This document shows, piece after piece, positions 35,821 to 44,481 of a stretch of DNA of 64,000 nucleotides; within the stretch, counting starts at the first letter, position 1, and the number at the start of each line of letters is the position of its first letter. The notes below the pieces were generated by a model. It saw only the letters and a program-made list of their open reading frames with translations, was not told the DNA's origin and did no database searches. The DNA lies in NCBI RefSeq assembly GCF_020509005.1, contig NC_063016.1, positions 5,456,001-5,520,000 on the forward strand. Reading direction: 5' to 3'. Source of the stretch: Fulvia fulva. Taxonomy: Eukaryota; Ascomycota; Dothideomycetes; Mycosphaerellales; Mycosphaerellaceae. The translations under genes and the position numbers were made by a program.

Positions 35821-37130
35821 GCAAAAAGAACAGTCACCACTGCTCAGACAGCCACCTGGCGACAATACCCACCAGTCATAACGACAAAGTTATGTGACGG
35901 TACCACATCTAGCCAGAAAATCGTAGCAGTGCTCCAAGGAAAGAAGCGCCTAACCACTACACCATTCGAGCAGTGGTGCTTGTCGGGATAAGGGACTTTT
36001 TGCTCGTATGTATAGATAAGCTGGGGATGTGATCGGTAGTAGTGCAAAAGTGAATCGTGTTCTTCTTTCCTAACGAACCAAAGGCCAGACAGCAAGCAGG
36101 AAAAGGAGATGTGGCCAAAAGGAACGATTATCACTGCTCGAACAGCTAACCAAGGGTGCAGAAGGATGACAAGATGACAATTGCCATAGCCTGTGCATCT
36201 TTAACAGAGACAGGAGTAGTCCTAATCGAGCACGTACCCATGATACTATACGAGCAGTGACGATCGTTGAGGAAACCGATGCCGGGAAAGAGTATAGATA
36301 AGGATACACATATAATGCAGGGTATGAGGAGACAGGGGAAGCACACTCCGTGATGATGGGTTGGAACATAGCAAGCCAGATGTCCAGCTGGAAGCAAAAA
36401 GAACGACCATCACGACTCGAATGGCAAAGCCGTGGAGTTGGAGTCGGAGACTACGTAAGTCAAGATCATATAGACGCCAAGTGCAGCTGGGCGAATCAGT
36501 AGTAGTGCTCTGAAGAGCGCACAACCACTAGCCCATCCGAGCAGTGATGATCGTCGAGAGGATAAGAATGTTCATGGCATGTGTAGCCAAGCTAGGCATG
36601 TGATGTCTGGGGCAGAAGGCAACGGAGCGAAGCCCCTATCGGAACGACGGATAGAAAAGCAAAATGTTAGACCAGGAGCAAAAAGAACAACCATCACTGC
36701 TTGAGCGGCAACCCTTAGAGTACGAAACGCTATGGGCGCGAGGTCATAAAAGCATTTGATACGGTAGCGTCATGACGGTATTGCTCTCCGGAGCGCCCAA
36801 TTACTAGGACCCTAGCAGTGCTAGTCGTCGAGATAGTGACTATCTTACGCGTATATCTAGCCGGAATAGGGATGTGACCCTTAGTCGAAAAGGAATAGGA
36901 CCGAGGTCTTTGTCGGAATGAAGTATGAGAGCAGAATGGTAGACTGGAAGCAAAAAGAACAACCACCACTGCTCGAACAGCGACTGAAGCCACTTACGAG
37001 GAGATGATGGCCTCGCGCCCATGAAGGCATCGTAGTCTACGCCGGTATTTTCGTGGCGGTAGTGCTCTCAGAAGCGCCCAACCACTAAGTCTTAGCCCAC
37101 TCTAGTAGTAGTGGTTGTCGAGAGAAAAAT
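35821..37130. repeat. array of five diverged ~280-bp tandem units with internal inverted repeats
   Basis: Units begin at about 35821, 36115, 36393, 36678 and 36950, most with the box GCAAAAAGAAC followed by NACCATCACTGCTCGAA. About 130 bases into each unit the same box recurs in inverted orientation (TTCGAGCAGTGATGATCGTC and variants), preceded by GCGCCCAACCACTA. Each unit thus carries a ~155-bp inverted-repeat-bounded element plus a ~125-bp spacer. Copies are diverged by many substitutions, not only transitions. Read on the minus strand, the middle block (TGGGCTAGTGGTTGTGCGC) looks like a tRNA D-arm or Pol III box A, and the unit edge reads GTTCGAGCAG then TTTTT. No protein is proposed. Confidence 0.75.
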
Positions 37131-37186
37131 GTGCTACGAGGCGGCGGAGCCAAGCCTCGTATCTGTGGGCCGAAGGTGCTCTTGAT

Positions 37187-37319
37187 GTCGCTGGCCTTAT
37201 CACTGTCGCTGGCCTCACTGTCGCTGGCCTCACTGTCGCTGGCCTCACTGTCGCTGGCCTCACTGTCGCTGGCCTCATTGTCGCTGGCCTTACTGTCGCT
37301 GGCCTTACCGTCGCTACCC
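37187..37319 (+). repeat. 15-bp minisatellite, about nine copies
   Basis: GTCGCTGGCCTCACT and one- or two-base variants repeat from 37187; the first spacing is 18 bp and the rest are 15 bp. One frame reads as repeated VAGLT and another as SLASL. The frame starts within the preceding repeat array and has no signal peptide, so I treat it as non-coding. Confidence 0.85.
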
Positions 37320-37565
37320 TTCGATAAGCCTACCTCCTAAATCAGACCGCGTGAATCAAAAATTGAGTGGCGGGTGTGGTGTTGGCCTCAGGCTCTTACT
37401 TTAGCTTATCTTTTAGCGAGCCAATCACACACACCCACCACTTTCTGATCCCTAAGGGTCTAAGAAGCGTAGGTTCATAGTGGGCGCTTTTAGCCTTATT
37501 AGAACACTTTATAATCCTTAATACCCAAATACTATATATTTAATACGCGGATCCGATAGTACTAT
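37320..37565. other. short unassigned flank of the retrotransposon
   Basis: This has no gene. The last 60 bases are AT-rich (CTATATATTTAATACG) and contain the target site used by the chromovirus. Confidence 0.4.
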
Positions 37566-37570
37566 ATATA
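37566..37570. repeat. target site duplication ATATA (left copy)
   Basis: ATATA directly abuts the left LTR and is repeated at 43862-43866 directly after the right LTR. This is a 5-bp duplication, as expected for a Ty3/Gypsy integrase. Confidence 0.85.
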
Positions 37571-38090
37571 TGTCAGGGCGAGAGCCTGGCCTGTGAGATG
37601 CAAGGGTGAAAGCGAGAATGCAGGTGCGAAGTGCAGATGCAAAAGGGTATGGTATGATTGCTACACAAAACAAAAGACGAAGAAAGCAAGAGAGGCCTGG
37701 GGAAGGCCAGATATTTATACGCGACCCTCGCGAGTGCGTGTCCCCGCATCAACAGGGCTAACCCGTGCGAAGCCGCGCTCAGCAGCTTTGCTCAAAACCT
37801 TATTCCAACCTGCCCTACGTTCCGAGTCTTCCACGTGCTTCTTCCAGGGTCCAGCGCAGTCGCGGGTGCTCGCGGGAGTGCCGTGAGTCACACAGTCACG
37901 AGCCGAAGTGAATCTGTCAAGGTTTGGTAGAGGGGTGAATTTGGAGGGCTGGGTCCCGTAGTGAATGTTGCGGGGCATGTGATTCTTGGTGCTCACACAC
38001 CAAGCTGGACTGTCACTTCTTGACGACTTCTGAGCACTCTGAGGCTCTTCTGTCCCCACCTTCTGTACACTCTGTGGGGAGACCATGACA
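37571..38090 (-). repeat. 3' LTR of the chromovirus
   Basis: This 520-bp LTR (TGTCA...TGACA) appears identical base for base to the right copy. The pol frame runs 376 bases into it, so the last ~125 Pol residues are LTR-encoded. Confidence 0.95.
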
Positions 38091-41000
38091 GTAGCCCCCC
38101 CGAACAAAGCTGAGTTCCTACGAAGCCGTAGTAGTTCCACATATCGAGGATGTTCAGCTTCAGTACCAGGCCTAGGCCTGATGTCATGGTCGATACACCA
38201 TTGGTAAGCCCCGTCGAAAAGCTCAGATTCGAAGAGCCTGCCGATGTTGACTTCTGGGCCGTCTGCGCGGGCGTGGTATTCTTCGATTGCTTGACGATTG
38301 AAGATGATATGTTGGATAGGTTCCCATGAGGTATCCCACTCAGGGCAACCTTGCCATTCGACTTCATACTTGATCGGCGGTAGTCCTTCAACGTCGTTGG
38401 GCTCTACGCGGATTCCCCGGATCTTGCGGACGGCATAGTCGTCAGAAGGTAGGTTAACAGGCTCGTCGACTTCTACTTCATCGGGAGGACCTGGCATGTC
38501 TTGGTTTTGGTTCGGGAATGGGTCCTCAGCCGACGGCCGAAGGCGTACGGGATGGAAGACGTCGTGGATCTTTATGTTCGCAGGAAGAGCTAGACGGTAG
38601 GCGTGTGAACTGATACGCTCGGTGATCTCAAAAGGACCTAGGTTCTTCCAGTTCAGCTTCTTGGAGGGGCGGTCTGTCTTGATGTTCTTGGAGTTGAGGT
38701 AGACCATATCGCCTACTTGGTAGTCGGGAGCTGGCTGGCGACGACGATTGGCTTGATCCTCGTAGATTGCTTGTGCGTACACCATCTCGTCGTGAACTTC
38801 TTCATGGATCTGTGAGAGCATAGTAGCGAACTCGTCTGCTGCTTGCTCGTTTGCGTCTTCGGTAGGCGGGAGAGGTTCTTCTGGTTCCATGCCTGTACGA
38901 GGGTGGTAACCTCTCGTAGTATAGAAGGGAGAGTAGCCAGTAGTCTCCGAGTCCCAGTTACGAGTAGCGAACTCCACCGCAGGGATATGCTGAGGCCAAT
39001 CCTTCTGGTGGTAGTCGACGAAGCAACGAAGGACCTGCTCGAGGATAGCGTTCGTAATTTCGGTCTGGCCGTCGGTCTGTGGCTGGAAACTGGTCGAGAG
39101 GTTATGCTTGATGCCCAGGATAGCACACAGACGCTTCCAGAAGTGCGAGATGAACTGGGTGCCTCTGTCAGAGGTGATGCTATCCGGGAGGCCTTGAAAG
39201 CGCCAGACGAATTCGTAGAACAAGCGAGCAGTCTCCTTTGCGGTCATGCTCCAGCACGGGATCATGTACCGGTCCTTAGAGTGACGGTCCACGATCACTA
39301 GAAGGGCCTTTGCTTTCACGCCGCTGAAGGTCTTGCCGTGAGGAAGATCGGTGATAAAGTCCATAGTGATGTGCTTCCACGGACGATCAGGAGCCGGGAG
39401 AGGGTGCAAGAGACCGTGGGGACGGTGGCGGTTAGCTTTGGCTCTTCGGCAAGCAGCGCAGTTCAGCACGTAGCGGCGGACGTCCTTCCAGGAATGCGGC
39501 CACCAGTAATACCTAGCGAGGAGCTTGTGGGTCTTTGCTACGCCTGGGTGACCCCCAGAGGCGGAGTCGTGGATGATTTGAAGAATCTCAGCTCGGATAT
39601 TAGAGCCTTCGGGCTGCGGTACGTAAAGCTTCTTACGGAAGTAGACGACACCTTCCTGGAGCTCGCACTCGGACAGCGAGAAGCCCGGGAATGTCCTCGC
39701 GCCAGATTCAAGGGCCTGAACTAACTCTTGGGCGTCTATGTCGGCATCGTACGCTGTTCGTACTCGTGCCATGATGCCTTCGGGCTGCTCCTCATTATCA
39801 AACCCCTCAAAGTCTGATTCGGATGAGCCGTCGGTCGTTACTGAGCCCTCTTCATCGTCGTTCAAGTCCTCAGCGTCCGAGGCGTATTCTTCAGGCTCGG
39901 ATTCATCGTCACTCTCGTCAAGGTAGGCAGGAGCGAGCACGAGAGTAGCAAAGGAAGCGGCGAGCGTAGGCTGGCCATTCGATAGGTACTCTCGAAGCTC
40001 GGAAGAGAGGTTGTGCTCTTTGATGACTTGTTGCCCTGCGATTTGCCGGCCCCCTCTTCGATCAACTGGAGAGTCACCAGGGCGGCGGGTAAGGGCGTCG
40101 GCCATCGAGTTGGCCTTGCCGGGCGTGTACGAGATCACGAAGTTGAACCGGGAGAGGAACTCGCTCCAGCGGGCCTGGCGACGATTGAGCAGCTTGCTCT
40201 TCATAAAGTAGACGAGGTTCTTATGGTCGGAGCTTACTTGGACGGGCATAGCAGAGCCTTCGAGCTCGGGGCGCCACTCTTCGAAAGCTTTGACGATGGC
40301 GAGAAGCTCCTTGTCGTAGATCTCGTAGTTACACTCCGTAGCGGTCATCTTCTTGGAGAGGAAGGCGACAGGTAACCAGGGGGATTCAGGCGAGCGGCGT
40401 TGTAGCAGGACACCGCCCACCACGCCGTCGGATGCGTCGGTCTCTACACGGGTCTCCAGTTCGAAATCGAAGTGCCGTAGAAGCGGGTTCTCAACAAACT
40501 TCGCTTTGAGCAAGTCAAAAGCCTCCTGGCATTCGTCGGTCCAGGCGAACTTCTCACCCTTGCGCGTGAGCTTCGTCAAAGGGCGTACCACGCCCGAAAA
40601 TGCGTGGATGAAGCGGCGGTAAAAGTTGGCAAAGCCTAGGAAACCCTGGACCTCTTTGACGTTCGTAGGAGCATCCCATTCGACGATAGCGTCGATCTTC
40701 TCTTGGTCCATCTTGATGCCGTCTGCGGTAATGATCAAACCAAGGAACTTGACTTCGGTCTTCTCAAACTCGCACTTGTCGATGTCGAGCTGCAAGCCGG
40801 CGTCTGCGAGCTTCTGAAGGACCTTACAGACGTGCTCGCGGTGCTCCTCCTTGGTCTCGCTGTAGACTAGGATGTCGTCGATGTAGGCAGTGCAGAACTG
40901 ATCGAGGAACTCCTGAAGGATGTCGTTAATGAAGTTCTGGAAGGTACTAGGCCCGTTACAAACGCCGAAGGGCATAACGAGCGACTCGAACAGCCCGTAG

Positions 41001-42145
41001 CGAGTACGGAAGGCTGTGAGATACTCGTGTCCTTCTGCCATTCGTAACTTGTTGAACGCAGCGATGACATCGAGCTTGGTGAAGTACTTGGCCTTAGAGA
41101 GGCGCTCGAGCGTCTCCTGAATCAACGGTATTGGGTAGCGGTTCTTCTTTGTAACAGCGTTCAAGCCTCGGTAGTCTACGCAGAAGCGTAGACCACCGCC
41201 GGGCTTCTTGACGAACATGACGGGACTGCCAGCGCTGGAACGGCTCGCTCGAATGAACCCCTTCTTTAGGTTCTCTTCGAGGTATCTCTTGAGGACGATA
41301 AGCTCTTCTCGGGACATGGAATATAACGGTCCGAACGGTGTCTCTGCACCTTCTTCTAGCTCAATCTTGTGGTCGTGAGGGCGATGAGGAGGCAGCTCGT
41401 CTGCGGCTTTAGCATCGAATACGTGGAGGATGTGGTGTGCCCAAGGAGGGACCTTCGTAGCAGGGTCGGTAGGTGTACGCTTCTTGTCGAGCTTCTCGAG
41501 GGCGATGTCGATATCGCGGAGAGAGGCGGCGAAGACTTGAGCTTTGGGCTGCTTAGCAGCAGTGGTGAAGGCAGCGGCGTTCACCTGGAAGATCTTGGTA
41601 TACTCAGGACCGCGCTGAGGCGGCGGAGAAGGCGGAGGTGCCGGAGGAACTTCTGGAGGGAAGCTGACAGTAAGGGAAGTCCAGTCGATGATAGGTCGGT
41701 GTCGTCTGAACCAGGGGAGGCCGAGGATAAACTTCTGATGCGGTAGGGACGTAAGGAAGCTAGTGATCGACATACGCTTGCCTCCGAGGGTGATTGACGT
41801 GTGTACAACATGAGTAATCTTACCAGTGGTAGTCTCCGTGCCGTCAAAGAGTTCAAGGGTGCGAGGGTACTTCAGTTCCTGGGGTTCGAGGTTGAGAGAG
41901 GTCGCGAGTTTATAGTCCATAAAAGACTCGCCTAGTGCGCCAGTGTCCATGAGAGTGAGATTGGAAGAAGAGAGTTTCTTTGAGCCGATATTGACATTCG
42001 TGACGAACGGTTTGCAAGCGTGGTCCTTGCCCGTCTCGTCGTACAGGTCTAGCTGTGCTGTATTGATCCTCAACTTCTTTCCTCTCTTCACTTTCGGTAA
42101 ACGTTGTTCTTGGTCTTCATCGCGTCGATGAGGAAGACCTAGGCT
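37715..42145 (-). CDS. pol: Pol polyprotein: protease, reverse transcriptase, RNase H, integrase, chromodomain
   Basis: Pol is in the -1 frame of gag. Its frame is open from the slippery site, although the first ATG-like start downstream is not needed if it is made as Gag-Pol; the post-shift part is 1,476 residues. Domains in order: aspartic protease (LMDTGA near 41947); reverse transcriptase (FCVDYRGLN, FTKLDVIAAF, and YIDD near 40890); RNase H (VETDASDG); integrase with the HHCC finger (near 39540-39430), MDFITDLP, SDRGTQF and the QTDGQTE helix; a GPF-type C-terminal domain (NLGPFEIT); and a chromodomain (KYEVEWQGCPEWDTSWEP near 38330). The extension beyond the chromodomain crosses into the 3' LTR. 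All catalytic residues I can place are intact. Confidence 0.95.
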   Translation of the reverse strand, partial: SLGLPHRRDEDQEQRLPKVKRGKKLRINTAQLDLYDETGKDHACKPFVTNVNIGSKKLSSSNLTLMDTGALGESFMDYKLATSLNLEPQELKYPRTLELFDGTETTTGKITHVVHTSITLGGKRMSITSFLTSLPHQKFILGLPWFRRHRPIIDWTSLTVSFPPEVPPAPPPSPPPQRGPEYTKIFQVNAAAFTTAAKQPKAQVFAASLRDIDIALEKLDKKRTPTDPATKVPPWAHHILHVFDAKAADELPPHRPHDHKIELEEGAETPFGPLYSMSREELIVLKRYLEENLKKGFIRASRSSAGSPVMFVKKPGGGLRFCVDYRGLNAVTKKNRYPIPLIQETLERLSKAKYFTKLDVIAAFNKLRMAEGHEYLTAFRTRYGLFESLVMPFGVCNGPSTFQNFINDILQEFLDQFCTAYIDDILVYSETKEEHREHVCKVLQKLADAGLQLDIDKCEFEKTEVKFLGLIITADGIKMDQEKIDAIVEWDAPTNVKEVQGFLGFANFYRRFIHAFSGVVRPLTKLTRKGEKFAWTDECQEAFDLLKAKFVENPLLRHFDFELETRVETDASDGVVGGVLLQRRSPESPWLPVAFLSKKMTATECNYEIYDKELLAIVKAFEEWRPELEGSAMPVQVSSDHKNLVYFMKSKLLNRRQARWSEFLSRFNFVISYTPGKANSMADALTRRPGDSPVDRRGGRQIAGQQVIKEHNLSSELREYLSNGQPTLAASFATLVLAPAYLDESDDESEPEEYASDAEDLNDDEEGSVTTDGSSESDFEGFDNEEQPEGIMARVRTAYDADIDAQELVQALESGARTFPGFSLSECELQEGVVYFRKKLYVPQPEGSNIRAEILQIIHDSASGGHPGVAKTHKLLARYYWWPHSWKDVRRYVLNCAACRRAKANRHRPHGLLHPLPAPDRPWKHITMDFITDLPHGKTFSGVKAKALLVIVDRHSKDRYMIPCWSMTAKETARLFYEFVWRFQGLPDSITSDRGTQFISHFWKRLCAILGIKHNLSTSFQPQTDGQTEITNAILEQVLRCFVDYHQKDWPQHIPAVEFATRNWDSETTGYSPFYTTRGYHPRTGMEPEEPLPPTEDANEQAADEFATMLSQIHEEVHDEMVYAQAIYEDQANRRRQPAPDYQVGDMVYLNSKNIKTDRPSKKLNWKNLGPFEITERISSHAYRLALPANIKIHDVFHPVRLRPSAEDPFPNQNQDMPGPPDEVEVDEPVNLPSDDYAVRKIRGIRVEPNDVEGLPPIKYEVEWQGCPEWDTSWEPIQHIIFNRQAIEEYHARADGPEVNIGRLFESELFDGAYQWCIDHDIRPRPGTEAEHPRYVELLRLRRNSALFGGATVMVSPQSVQKVGTEEPQSAQKSSRSDSPAWCVSTKNHMPRNIHYGTQPSKFTPLPNLDRFTSARDCVTHGTPASTRDCAGPWKKHVEDSERRAGWNKVLSKAAERGFARVSPVDAGTRTREGRV
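38091..38105 (-). other. polypurine tract region
   Basis: Read on the minus strand, a run of seven G (38101-38095) followed by CTAC sits directly against the 3' LTR. This is where plus-strand priming is expected. Confidence 0.6.
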
Positions 42146-42151
42146 TTTCCC
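42112..42151 (-). promoter_or_regulatory. programmed -1 ribosomal frameshift signal between gag and pol
   Basis: On the minus strand the last gag codons read CAG GGA AAA GCC TAG. They contain the heptamer G GGA AAA (42151-42145), which fits X XXY YYZ. A 5-nt spacer (GCCTA) leads into a hairpin at 42139-42112: GGTCTT pairs with AAGACC, then after a 3-nt bulge CATCG pairs with CGATG around an ACG loop. The gag TAG lies at the base of the hairpin. Slipping back one base enters the open pol frame without meeting a stop. Confidence 0.85.
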
Positions 42152-43299
42152 TGCTCAGCGGGAGCAGCAGGAGCAGGCTCGATAGCGCCGACAGCGCCGC
42201 GAACCGGGTTGCGGGCGTTACGGGCAGCGAGCTGCGGACAGTTGGCTGCGATGTGGCCTGGACCGCCGCAGTAGGTGCAGAGTCCGGCCTGGCGACGGCG
42301 AAGCTTCTCTTCGGGAGTGAGCTTACCGTTGACGAGGCCCTGGACTCGAGGGACGGCGGCACCAGCGCTGAGATCCATAGCGTCACCTACAGAGACGGGA
42401 GGGAGAGCCGTAGGAGCGGCGGCGCCTAGTGGAGCAGCGAAGTGGCTTCCGGGACCACGAGGCTGACGACCTTGAGAACGGGAAGCGAGGAGAGAGGCGG
42501 TGTGTTTCATGTTGGAGTCGAGGCGCTGGCAGGTCTCGACGAGCTCACGGAAGCTCATAGCACCGACGTCCTTGTCCTCGAGGGCTCGAAGAAGCTCTGC
42601 TGACAAACCACGGCGGAGAGTGCTCTTCTTGGTCTCTTCGTTGTAGCCGGTGAACCCGATGTCGCGGTTGAAGGCCGCGAGGTACTCGGCGAAGCTCTTG
42701 TTCTTCTGGAGGAGGTTGTGGATGGCGTTCTGGGCGGTGGCTCTACGGTCTGGATCACCAAAGGCAGCACGGAGGTCCTGCATCAAGGTGAGGACGTCCG
42801 GGCAGCCGATAGTCTGCGTGGCGTTGTCGATGTAGTGTTGTACCTGAGCCGCGGCGTCTCCCCGAAGGAGGGAGAAGACGTACGTGACTTTGTCCTTCTC
42901 TTGCGGAAAGTGGTCGGCATTAGCCAACAGCTTGATGGTGAGCTGTGTCTCAAATGCCTCAAACTTGCTCTTGTTGCCGTCGAACTCGTCTGGGTCGTTG
43001 ACCTTCTTGGAGAAGTGCTGGCGGCGGTTGTCGTCGGCGTGCGGGGCGAGGTTCTGGAAGGTGTTCACAATACCTTGAAGGTATGTTGCTTGGTTGTTTG
43101 CTTGCTCGACCTGCTGGGCGGTCTCGCGGAAAGAGGAGACGGTGCGGTTGATGAGAGCGTAGGCGGTGTCGGGGTTGGCGTTTGCCCAGGCACCGAAGGC
43201 AGCGGCGTTCGAGAAGGGGATGTCAGTCCACTCACTGAAGTGGAATGGAGTGTCTTGGTTGTCGAGGTTGACACCTCTATCGGTGGCGTGGTCACCCAT
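42139..43299 (-). CDS. gag: Gag capsid/nucleocapsid protein of the chromovirus
   Basis: This codes 386 residues from an ATG at 43299 (MGDHATDRG). The frame extends upstream into the 5' LTR, but an ATG there (43413) would lie in the probable leader and is less likely. The middle part has the retrotransposon Gag capsid pattern (DPDEFDGNKSKFEAFETQL through FAEYLAAFNRDIGFTGYNEE). The C-terminal part is Ala/Pro-rich with one CCHC zinc knuckle, CTYCGGPGHIAANC (CX2CX4HX4C). Gag forms the particle and packages the RNA. Pol is fused to it by the frameshift at the last codons. Confidence 0.92.
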   Translation of the reverse strand: MGDHATDRGVNLDNQDTPFHFSEWTDIPFSNAAAFGAWANANPDTAYALINRTVSSFRETAQQVEQANNQATYLQGIVNTFQNLAPHADDNRRQHFSKKVNDPDEFDGNKSKFEAFETQLTIKLLANADHFPQEKDKVTYVFSLLRGDAAAQVQHYIDNATQTIGCPDVLTLMQDLRAAFGDPDRRATAQNAIHNLLQKNKSFAEYLAAFNRDIGFTGYNEETKKSTLRRGLSAELLRALEDKDVGAMSFRELVETCQRLDSNMKHTASLLASRSQGRQPRGPGSHFAAPLGAAAPTALPPVSVGDAMDLSAGAAVPRVQGLVNGKLTPEEKLRRRQAGLCTYCGGPGHIAANCPQLAARNARNPVRGAVGAIEPAPAAPAEQGKA

Positions 43300-43330
43300 G
43301 AGGATGACTCGAGTGGTTGACGGTTTGTTG

Positions 43331-43339
43331 GTCTTTTGT
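43331..43339 (-). other. putative self-priming primer binding site
   Basis: Two bases after the 5' LTR the sense strand reads ACAAAAGAC. This is not a tRNA 3'-end complement (no TGG start) but is perfectly complementary over 9 nt to GTCTTTTGT in the LTR (43449-43441). That LTR stretch lies about 41 bases after the start of the TATA box, near where the transcript should begin. This matches the Tf1-type self-priming layout; it is inferred. Confidence 0.5.
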
Positions 43340-43341
43340 GA

Positions 43342-43861
43342 TGTCAGGGCGAGAGCCTGGCCTGTGAGATGCAAGGGTGAAAGCGAGAATGCAGGTGCGA
43401 AGTGCAGATGCAAAAGGGTATGGTATGATTGCTACACAAAACAAAAGACGAAGAAAGCAAGAGAGGCCTGGGGAAGGCCAGATATTTATACGCGACCCTC
43501 GCGAGTGCGTGTCCCCGCATCAACAGGGCTAACCCGTGCGAAGCCGCGCTCAGCAGCTTTGCTCAAAACCTTATTCCAACCTGCCCTACGTTCCGAGTCT
43601 TCCACGTGCTTCTTCCAGGGTCCAGCGCAGTCGCGGGTGCTCGCGGGAGTGCCGTGAGTCACACAGTCACGAGCCGAAGTGAATCTGTCAAGGTTTGGTA
43701 GAGGGGTGAATTTGGAGGGCTGGGTCCCGTAGTGAATGTTGCGGGGCATGTGATTCTTGGTGCTCACACACCAAGCTGGACTGTCACTTCTTGACGACTT
43801 CTGAGCACTCTGAGGCTCTTCTGTCCCCACCTTCTGTACACTCTGTGGGGAGACCATGACA
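43342..43861 (-). repeat. 5' LTR of the chromovirus
   Basis: This 520-bp LTR appears identical to the left copy, with ends TGTCA and TGACA. It carries the element promoter. Confidence 0.95.
43483..43490 (-). promoter_or_regulatory. TATA box of the 5' LTR
   Basis: TATAAATA on the minus strand inside the 5' LTR; the same box is in the 3' LTR. It is the best core-promoter candidate and would put the transcript start near 43460-43445. Confidence 0.6.
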
Positions 43862-43866
43862 ATATA
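43862..43866. repeat. target site duplication ATATA (right copy)
   Basis: This matches 37566-37570 and directly follows the last base of the right LTR. Confidence 0.85.
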
Positions 43867-44481
43867 GCGACCGTATCCGTATTTTATATATATAAATACG
43901 ATAGCGCATTATTAAGTAATAATACCTAACGCGTATAGCCTGTTCTAGTAAGCTCTCCGATTACTATAGTAGTAAATATATTATATTCTTTACTATACGT
44001 TAAGTACTTACCGACACTTTAAGGGGCTTATTTACCTTTAAGAGATTAAAAGTCTTGGTAAGTACGTACTACTAAATCAACTCTTTCCCTTCCTCCTATC
44101 TCTTAAGGGCTAGCGACGGCGAGGTTACTTTCGATATTAGGTAACCAAACTACCGGAGGCCCTTCTTAATACCCTTCTAACTACTTATCTTTATATATAC
44201 GTTATCGAGTCTATAACTAATCTAGTATAATAGTACTTAAGGGTAAGTAACTAACTCGAATATCTAACTTAAATACCTAACTTACCTATCCGCTATAGCG
44301 TATATATTAGGGAGCGGCCGTCTAATATCTACCGACGACGATACTATATAGGTACTAGAAGTAGTAATCTAGGCTTCTCGTACTACTAATACTATAGCTA
44401 TCGTACGTACTATATCTAAAGTAATTAACCTAGCTATTAAGAATAGGACACGAATTACGTAGCCGTAGAAGATAGGAATTA
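43867..44481. other. RIP-degraded repeat DNA, not identified
   Basis: TpA-rich sequence full of TAG/CTA with CpA and TpG scarce. No reading frame or recognisable element. It continues up to the TA duplication of the next transposon. Confidence 0.5.

Larger units (their letters stand above)
37571..43861 (-). mobile_element. complete Ty3/Gypsy chromovirus LTR retrotransposon, 6,291 bp
   Basis: The element reads on the minus strand: 5' LTR 43861-43342, primer site, gag, -1 frameshift signal, pol, purine tract, 3' LTR 38090-37571. The two 520-bp LTRs look identical on direct comparison, begin TGTCA and end TGACA, and are flanked by ATATA. Both coding frames are open through their full length, and there is no RIP-like decay, unlike the DNA to its right. 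A chromodomain follows the integrase, so it belongs to the chromovirus branch. All parts needed for mobility are visible; activity is inferred. Confidence 0.97.

Noticed and set aside
35900..36010. tRNA gene on the minus strand
   Set aside because: A D-arm-like block is present, but no acceptor stem, anticodon arm and T-arm at proper distances can be folded by eye; kept only as a Pol III-like resemblance.
37115..37327. VAGLT-repeat peptide from the minisatellite
   Set aside because: The frame begins in the degenerate 280-bp array, has no signal or anchor, and any 15-bp repeat without stops would give such a peptide.
43300..43413. Gag start at the ATG inside the 5' LTR
   Set aside because: That ATG lies near or in the leader and primer-site region; the ATG at 43299 starts a normal Gag N-terminus.
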